Source of the DNA: Gigaspora rosea
Taxonomy: Eukaryota; Glomeromycota; Glomeromycetes; Diversisporales; Gigasporaceae
DNA length: 64,000 bases
NCBI GenBank assembly: GCA_003550325.1
Contig: QKWP01000203.1
Coordinates: 5,054-69,053 of the forward strand
Direction: 5' to 3'
Shown here: positions 57,320-64,000 of the stretch, piece by piece
How the letters are laid out: every line of letters starts with the position of its first letter
Position numbering within the stretch: position 1 is the first letter of the stretch
Made by a program: the position numbers and the translations under genes
The notes under the pieces: generated by a model
The model's input: the letters and a program-made list of their open reading frames with translations, nothing else
The model's database searches: none
Told to the model about the DNA's origin: nothing

Positions 57320-58692
57320 CAGTGATGTTAAATGACCTGAAATGACCCAAATGACTCAAATGACCAATGACCGGTCATTGGGTCATTTCAAGAATGAAAT
57401 AATCTATTGGGTCATTTGAATTTTATTAGTAGAAATACAATTAATTAAAACTTGATTAAATTTTAAAATTCGAAGTCAACAATAGTTCAAAATATTTAAT
57501 ACACATGCTAAAATTTGATCAATTTATAATCTTTTAAGTCTATTTACTCCAGTTCTTGAAAGTAATATTTATCTTTAAACAAAAGCCGGGTTGTCCTGTG
57601 ATAAATTGTCGTGATTGATTTCAGAAACTCTGTGATCACATATGTTAAGAATCTTAACCATCGATTTTAATCCCTTGACCTCACATTATAGCCTTGTGAT
57701 ATAATCTAGAGCTTTATTCGACCCTAGTTACTTGGACCAAGTCTATCTACACCTCAATCGAAGCCTTACCATTGTTAGAGTAGTTTAGTTGATTTTAGTT
57801 AGTCTTACTAGTGTATAGTTGCGATACTTACATGGAAGGTTCATTTAGTCTTTTACAACATATATATATAATGAGGTTTTATGATACGCATCAAAAGTAT
57901 GTCAGGTATATTGTGCAAATTTGTAGCAAAAAAAGATTGTTAATTAATTAAAATTAAATTAGTAAAAATTTCTCGTTTAAAGTCAAATTCATTCATTTAT
58001 ATACATTTGAATTTAATGCATGACAAGTTAATATGCTACCTAGCACATTAACGAGCTTTCTAACACTACTAAGCCCAACACGTTGACGCATTTTACTTAT
58101 TTGCATGGGTAATACAAACCAAAAAAGGATCTCTGATTTTGTAAATAAACTAAGCGTGTAAGATAAAAATTTAGTGTTAGGTCTTAAGGTTAGAGACTAT
58201 AGGGCTAGAGTGATGCTTACAATATATAAGATTTCATTCCTGTCTTTTGCACCAAGATCGATTTAAATATTAGTTTTTGCTTTTTTCTTCTTTTGCGCAT
58301 GTTCAGATTTTTCGTCAGCCTGATCTGAAATAGTCAAATTTTGCATTCTCCGATTGGCTATTTCCTCTCCAGGAGTTTGTATTACCTGCGAAATAAGTAG
58401 ATGCCACATTGATGCACTATCTAGAATATTATAATTCTTACCATTAACACATATCGTACTAATATGTTAACGGGCTATTATATGTCAAGCATAAAGTTTA
58501 CACGGACTTTAACTACCATATCATCCTAATAACCTTCAAATGATCCCGGTCATTTGCAAATGACCATAATAATTTGGTCATGAGTCATTTGCAAATGACC
58601 CAAAATTCAAATGACCTATAATGACTAGTCATTTAAGGTCATTTGAGATCATTTAAAAATTTTTTAAATGACCAGGTCATTTAACATCACTG
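57320..58692. mobile_element. 1.37-kb hAT-like TIR element of AAATGACC repeats
   Basis: Ends CAGTGATGTTAAATGACCTG and CAGGTCATTTAACATCACTG (right end as read) are inverted repeats. The subterminal 100-180 bp on both sides consist of iterated AAATGACCC/GGGTCATTT words. CAGTG tips are hAT-like, but the flanking octamers (CCAGTTAT, CATTACAA) differ. Contains the nested element 58103-58390. Confidence 0.75.
58103..58390. mobile_element. Nested MITE, distant family C relative
   Basis: GCATGGGTAATACAAAC at the left pairs with GTTTGTATTACCTGCG at the right. The interior order of T-rich words and CAGCCTGATCTGAAATAGTC resembles family C (compare CGGGCTGATCTGTAAAGATC near 49215). Confidence 0.6.
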
Positions 58693-59532
58693 CATTACAA
58701 CACCTAGCGAAATGTTAAGACTACGTAACAAAATAACGATACCAATAACGAAACACTACAAATAAACGACAGTAAAAGAAAGTTAAAAACATAACGAAAC
58801 GACATAGAAGAAAAAAAAAAAGTAAACTGAATGACAACATTGCACTGGCAAAAGCGATGCCTTACCAATGACATTCACTAGTATTCCGCAAAAGACTAGG
58901 TCTAGTCCGGTCCGTTGATGGACTGAGTTCGGACCCGTGATTTATCAGACTCGATACGGTTTCGGACCCACATGAAGGTCCGCCCGAGTCATACCTGATT
59001 CAAATAATACCGATCTCTGATTGGCTGATTTTGGGGGTTTTTTTAAACTAAGCTTTATTGAAGACAATTAGATGCGCTTTTGCATTTTGGTTAAATGACT
59101 TTTTAAAAATGCAATTTAAAGAAAAAATAAGAAAGAGGAAAAATTTGCAGTTTTTAAACTTTTTTTTTTTTGAAAAGCATACAAAAAAATCATGAAAAAA
59201 AGCTTGAGAAAAAGCTTGAGCGTGAATAAAAAAGCCCTACAAAAAAAAAAGAAAAAAAAAGAGAAAAACCTGTGTTTTTTTTTTTTTAGAAAAGCATGTG
59301 ATAAAGCATAAAAAAAAGTCTGAGAAAAATCTTGAGTGTGATAAAAAAGCTACAAAAAAAATTCAGATAAAAACTTGCATTTAAAGAAAAAACTCGCACC
59401 TTTATTGTTTTTTTTTTTAACCTATTTCTCTTGTCGCTCTTAAAAAAAATCTTATACTTTAAACTCTCAATGTCAACCGAACCATATTCTCAAGATGATT
59501 TTGAGGAACGTGAGCTACCATCCCTGTATTAT

Positions 59533-59818
59533 TAGGGTTCCTTAAATTCAAATCAAATCAAATATTGGATTAATTTGAATTTGATCAAATCAAATTGACT
59601 CTGATTTGAATTTGATTTGCTTCAAATATTTGAATTTGAATTTGATTTGAATTTGAATTTTTAATGATAATTTTCAAATCAAATCAAATATTTGTCAAAT
59701 CAAATCAAATTTGACCATATTTGAATTTGATCAAATCAAATATAGTCAAATTTGAATTTGAATTTGATCAAATATTTGATTCAAATATTTGAAGATCAAA
59801 TCAAATTGCGGAACCCTA
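59533..59818. mobile_element. 286-bp TIR insertion of CAAATCAAAT repeats in the transposase gene
   Basis: Tips TAGGGTTCC and GGAACCCTA enclose an almost pure array of AATTTGAATTTGATC words in both orientations. ATTAT borders both sides. Removing it restores a continuous frame reading LYYGEFYSEP, so it is a genuine later insertion. Confidence 0.8.
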
Positions 59819-60732
59819 ATTATGGTGAATTTTACTCTGAACCTTATCAAGATGAATCGTGCCAAGCTGATCTAAATGATTCATATCAAGATGAATCCCA
59901 CCAAGATGAACCACATCAAGATGAATCTTGCCCAAACGAATCATTATCCCAAGCAGAACCTTTTGAAGCTTCTACAAATGAAGGATCTATAGTATGGAAG
60001 TATTTTGAAAAGGGAAAAGGCAGTGTAGTATTTGCAACAATCGCTGGTCTATAACAATGGGATAACATCAAACCTTTTAAGACATCTTAGGAAACATAAA
60101 GACAAAGTACGTGAACTGAATGAATCAAATATAAAAGGTGATGTTAATGTTTTGGAAATGTTAAACAATCAAGCTTGCAAGCGTAAGCCCTTCAGTCGTC
60201 AAAAATTAATTAACATAATAAAAAGGTGGATTGTAAAGCATAATAGATCGTTTCAAATCATTGAAGACAACAAACTTAGATTTATATTTATTTACTTAGA
60301 GCTTAGTGCAGTTGCTCCTTCAGCTGACCTTATAAAACAACATATTATAAACAATTTCGAAGGAGATTATGAGCAACTTCAAAAAAAATTGCAGAATGTT
60401 CCCGAACATATAGCTATAACAACTAATATTTGGACGACTTCTAATTATGAAAAATCATTTTGGCTGTCACAATACATTATCTAAATCAATCGTGGAAAAT
60501 GAAACATATTTTGCTCGATTTTATTTTTATAAAAGATTTGCACACAGGTGTTGCAATTGCGAATGCTATAAAAGACTGTCTCTTCAAAAAAATGGGATCC
60601 TTTCGAAATTAATATTAATAACATGTGATAATGCCTCTGCCAATATGAAGTTTGTGCGTGATTTTTCTAATTCTATTCGAATGACTAGTTTTAGGTTTGA
60701 CAGTACACAGCAATTAATATAGTGCTTTAGTC

Positions 60733-61805
60733 TAATGTTGTTAGTCGAAATACTTAATTTAGTCAACTATTTAGACAATTAGTGTCTAAATATATTTCGA
60801 CATGGCATTATTTTTTTTTCGAAATATCAAAAGTCTAAATTTGCCTAAATATCTAAATTGTTGACTAAATAAATACTATATGACTAAATGTCTAAATAGT
60901 TGACTAAATATAATACTATATGACTAAATGTAAGATTCTATTTAATTATAGCACTTTGCAAAAAGTGTAACCCTGTGATTTACACGGTGATGATGGCAGA
61001 AAATTTTAATTCCCTATTGATCATCATTTTCATCAAAAATGTCTATGTTTTATCCGAAATCATTAAAATTCTTCAAAAAATGAAAAATCAGCTGATTTCT
61101 CGTGACAACATGATCTGCAGAGATCACGCATTTTTGCAAAGCGCAATAAGCTCTGGTATGGCTTTAAAACAACCAAAAAAATTTGTATATTGCTTCATAT
61201 TATTTGTAAAACCTAATAACTTACAGTATTAAATAATAAAAAATAGAATCTAATCAGGCACTCAATACAAGAAATAACTATAAAGATTTAGAATTCGACA
61301 TTGATTTTGATTTTTAAAATCGATTCGCATCCTTACTTTGTAATATTTATATACAGTTCCGTGACTGCAATAACAGTGCAGGGACCTGAAACAGATGCTG
61401 CAGAATGACGCCTGATTCTCTTTAGCTATATGGGTGTATGTTAGACATCTTCTTATGCTTGTGTTTTCATGTAGTTTAGAACCTTGGGGTTTAGAAAATT
61501 TTAAAACCGAGAGGTCAGTAGTTTATACGTGAGTTGATTGGTATAGGTTCAAATAATTAGTCCTAGACTAGAGGTATTGATGTTAAAGTATAAACGCTAG
61601 AGCTTATTTGGATAGCAAATCTATTACTATATGTTTTTTATATTATTTCTTAATTTAGACATTTCGACATTATTTAGACATTTCGACATTATTTAAACAT
61701 TTCGGCATAATTAGGATTTCGATAATATTTAGACATTTCAGCAGACTAAATATCAAATGTCGAAATATTTCTACAAGCATAAAACAATTTCAGCAAACAA
61801 TATTA
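60733..61805. mobile_element. 1.07-kb hAT insertion in the transposase gene, TSD CTTTAGTC
   Basis: The left TAATGTTGTTAGTCGAAATA and the right end (reverse complement TAATATTGTTTGCTGAAATT) are inverted repeats. The octamer CTTTAGTC is duplicated exactly (60725-60732, 61806-61813). Subterminal arrays of TAGACATTTCGACAT/TGACTAAATGTC words occur at both ends. The middle is non-coding. Confidence 0.9.
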
Positions 61806-62777
61806 CTTTAGTCATATCTTAAATCTTGCTGTTTAATGTATTTTAAAGATTGCAGGAAATGAAGTTGAAAGTTGTGTGAATTAATAAAAAGTATTCGAGG
61901 ATCACGAATGCGTTGTAAAAGGTTAAAGCTATCTAGTGGGTTAAAGCCAGTTCTCAATATAACAACACGGTGAAACTCCACCTTTTATATGTGTGAAAGA
62001 GCATTAAAGCTACATATTGTGTTGGATGCTATGTCCTTTGCTAATACAGAATTATATCAATATATTTTGGCTAATGATGAGTGGAAAAAAATAAAACTTC
62101 TTGTTGAAGTTTTATTACCCTTTAAGGATGTGTCCAAGTTTATGTTGTCATTAGAGTATTCAACACTATCATTGGTCGTCCCTCTTTATCATTCATTGCT
62201 TGAATCGTTTAAAGAAGCTATACAAAAAGTTAATATGCCAGTATGGCTTAAGCAAGAGTGTGAATCGACATCAAATAAATTTCTAGATTATTGCAAAAAA
62301 ACAAGTGCTTTGCATTTATCATCAGTCGTGCTAGATCCACAAGTTAAAATCCGATATTTTGAAAGACTTGGATGGCCATCTCAACTTGTCAATCAAGTTA
62401 GAGATATTATTAAAGATAAATACAAAGATCAATATGCGCCTCTTCCATATCAGGAAATAGCAAGCACAACCACAAAACCATCTCAAAGTATAATATCACG
62501 AATCTATAAGCGGACATGTATAGAACAGCAAAATGAGTTTGACATATATTTAATGACGCCACTTGTAGATCAGCATACAGATATTTTAGAATGGTAGTGG
62601 GTAAATGAAAGTAGTTACCCTAATCTTGCAAAATTCACTAGGAATTGCCTTCCAATACCTGCTACAAGTGTACCAAGCGAGCATGCATTTAGCATTAGTG
62701 GCAATATGTTAACTAACAAGTGAAATCGATTGAATGGAAAAACCGTATGTGCAGCAATGTGCCTAAGATTATGGTAG

Positions 62778-63599
62778 AGAAAACTTAAAGATTACTAATA
62801 TTGTAACCATGACAATTGGGGGGTTTTTTTTCTTATTTTTGCCTCCTATAAACGCTTTATTATATATTATTATTTTTACGATTTATTCAAATTCTATTTT
62901 ACATATTAGGCCATACAAAATTGATCAATTGGTTTTCATAACCCGGCCGGGTCAAAATTTGAAACTTCTAAAAAATTTTTTTTATATATTTTACTAACCG
63001 GGTGGAATTTCAAAAAAAAAAAATTTTAAAATTTTATAAAATTTTATATAAAAAATTTAAAAAAAAGCCGGCCGGCTAGCCGGGTCAATTAAAAGGTTTT
63101 GTGTTATGAAAACCAAGTAATTAAATTTGTATAGCCTTATGTATACCTATTACTTACTGGTTTTCATAAAGCCACATTAAATAGCAAAAAAAAATTTTAA
63201 ATAAATCGTTTTTTATTTTAAATATAATTTATTAAACCGTATATTAAGTAGTAATGCTTAAATAAAGGGAGCAAATTAAGCTATAGGTTGCATATTATTA
63301 GATCATAACTACAGTATAACGGCATATACAAAATACTATTTTTTGTATTTTAAAATGACAAGTTATAAAACTAGTCATAATTATGGTATTTTTAATGCTT
63401 CAAATTAAAGAAAATATACTTTATACTTGAACTGGGAGCATTCGATTATGCAACCACAATTCTTGAATCCAGTCGAATCCGGACTGAATCTGGACCTACA
63501 CGATACAATTTCAGACTCTAACTTTAGATCTGAATCGGTTTTCGGACCAGACCTGGATCTTTAAAAATATTCACCTGGTCCAAATCATACAGAACACTA
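62778..63599. other. Right arm of the 58879-63599 element
   Basis: No gene. GGTTTTCATAACCCGGCCGG near 62930 and the near-inverse near 63080-63110 (CCGGCCGGCTAGCCGG, GTTATGAAAACC) suggest a further small nested TIR insertion of about 180 bp (62931-63113). Confidence 0.45.
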
Positions 63600-63810
63600 A
63601 CATCTACACTTTACCTACGACAACAATAGCAACGCCAAACCAACAACGACAATGATGAAAAGAGGTACCAACAATGATTACACCAATGATGAACAGCGAC
63701 ATTATAAAAATAAAAAAAATGCTGTAAATTAAAAAAAAAAAAGTGTACTTATTTGTTGATCTGTATAACAGGTAATCACGGAATCCGACCCAGATCAGAG
63801 ATCGATTGTG

Positions 63811-63842
63811 CATGTGACCCAAAAAATCTCACCTACATCCTG
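63811..63842. repeat. Terminal-type inverted repeat, right partner
   Basis: Reverse complement starts CAGGATGTAGGTGAGATTTT, matching 52212-52243 at 30 of 32 positions. The adjoining inner sequence (63607-63700) has CCTACGACAACAATAGCAAC words, and the complementary class occurs inside the left partner. Confidence 0.6.
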
Positions 63843-64000
63843 GCACTCTTATATTAAGATTTTCTTCTTTTTAAACTTTTCTCTTCTAACCTCTCTAGTA
63901 GAAAGAGCCTACTAAAGAAAAACTATAACAAGTAAAGAAAAAATATATAAAGAAGAGAATAAAATAGAGGATATCAACTACTACCTAAATGACAAATCAA
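63843..64000. other. Window end, nothing recognised
   Basis: AT- and pyrimidine-rich sequence followed by an A-rich stretch. No gene or repeat boundary. Confidence 0.4.

Larger units (their letters stand above)
59470..62777 (+). pseudogene. hAT transposase (BED finger, RICESLEEPER-like), interrupted twice
   Basis: Starts at ATG 59470 (MSTEPYSQDDFEERELPS). A 286-bp insertion (59533-59818) splits the acidic N-terminus, and the sense resumes with GEFYSEPYQDESCQADLN. The BED finger (VWKYFEKG ... ITSNLLRHLRKHK, about 59990-60100) spans a frameshift near 60040. The core follows: ITTNIWTTSNYEKS (60415-60460), a shifted frame DLHTGVAIANAIKDC (about 60530-60580), and ITCDNASANMKFVRDF (60617-60665). 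A 1.07-kb hAT insertion (60733-61805) comes next. The gene resumes with a WNST-type motif near 61970, then 61989-62597 (202 codons) and the dimerisation domain YPNLAKF ... SVPSEHAFSISGNMLTN to the stop at 62777. Stops at 62596 (TAG where Trp is expected) and 62722 (TGA where Arg is usual) are point mutations. Inactive. Confidence 0.88.
58879..63599 (+). mobile_element. Probable 4.7-kb hAT transposon carrying a transposase
   Basis: The left end TAGTATTCCGCAAAAGAC and the right end (reverse complement TAGTGTTCTGTATGATTTGG) are weak inverted repeats. Flanking octamers ACATTCAC (58871-58878) and ACATCTAC (63600-63607) match at six of eight positions. Both subterminal regions are rich in GGTCYGGTCCG and CAGACTC words in opposite orientation. 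The transposase pseudogene 59470-62777 lies inside. Borders are less certain than for 8481-14746. Confidence 0.6.

Noticed and set aside
1..64000. CRISPR arrays, operons, bacterial ribosome binding sites
   Set aside because: No regularly spaced identical repeats with unique spacers and no bacterial gene organisation. The window is eukaryotic.

Overview
The window is very AT-rich, gene-poor eukaryotic nuclear DNA dominated by transposable-element remains. The best fit is an arbuscular mycorrhizal fungus (Glomeromycotina, Rhizophagus-like). The reasons are short GT-AG introns, a GPI-type chitin deacetylase, a tandem Sel1-repeat gene of the kind expanded in these fungi, and two BED-finger/hAT transposase relics. 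This assignment is inferred from gene content and was not tested by a search.

Only one gene looks intact: a four-exon chitin deacetylase (CE4/NodB) at 21995-23549, minus strand. A decayed Sel1-repeat gene lies at 35140-36504. Two hAT transposase pseudogenes lie at about 9340-11960 (minus) and 59470-62777 (plus). The first sits in a complete 6.27-kb hAT transposon (8481-14746) with a perfect 8-bp target duplication. The second sits in a probable 4.7-kb element (58879-63599) and has itself been interrupted twice by smaller elements.

Much of the rest is non-autonomous DNA transposons. At least ten hAT-type insertions have perfect or near-perfect 8-bp duplications. Several Tc1/mariner-like MITE families with TA target sites occur in two or three copies, often nested, and there is one PIF/Harbinger-like MITE with a TAA site. 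Two families of long retroposons (about 0.7-1.3 kb) begin with a tRNA-like pol III head and end with AATAAA plus a poly(A) tail. One copy has an empty-site counterpart inside this window.

The most unusual region is an island at about 41.87-51.53 kb, bracketed by 70-bp direct repeats. It holds a rolling-circle Rep relic related to CRESS-DNA replicons (HUH endonuclease followed by SF3 helicase). This gene is interrupted in frame almost only by TGA, including at positions where Rep proteins carry tryptophan. That points to an origin in a genetic system reading TGA as Trp, such as a fungal mitochondrial plasmid or a Mollicutes-related endobacterium of the fungus. Directly upstream are a perfect 38-bp palindrome, repeated TGCGCAG boxes and a circovirus-like CAGTATTAC. 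Downstream are several unrecognised AT-rich reading frames, one made of a duplicated domain, and later transposon insertions.

Other structural features are a 265-bp tandem array (15.6-16.6 kb), a CTAACTATY minisatellite (36.85-38.89 kb), a long near-perfect palindrome (39.26-39.66 kb) and an exact 82-bp duplication across a single N (4589-4753) that is probably an assembly artefact.
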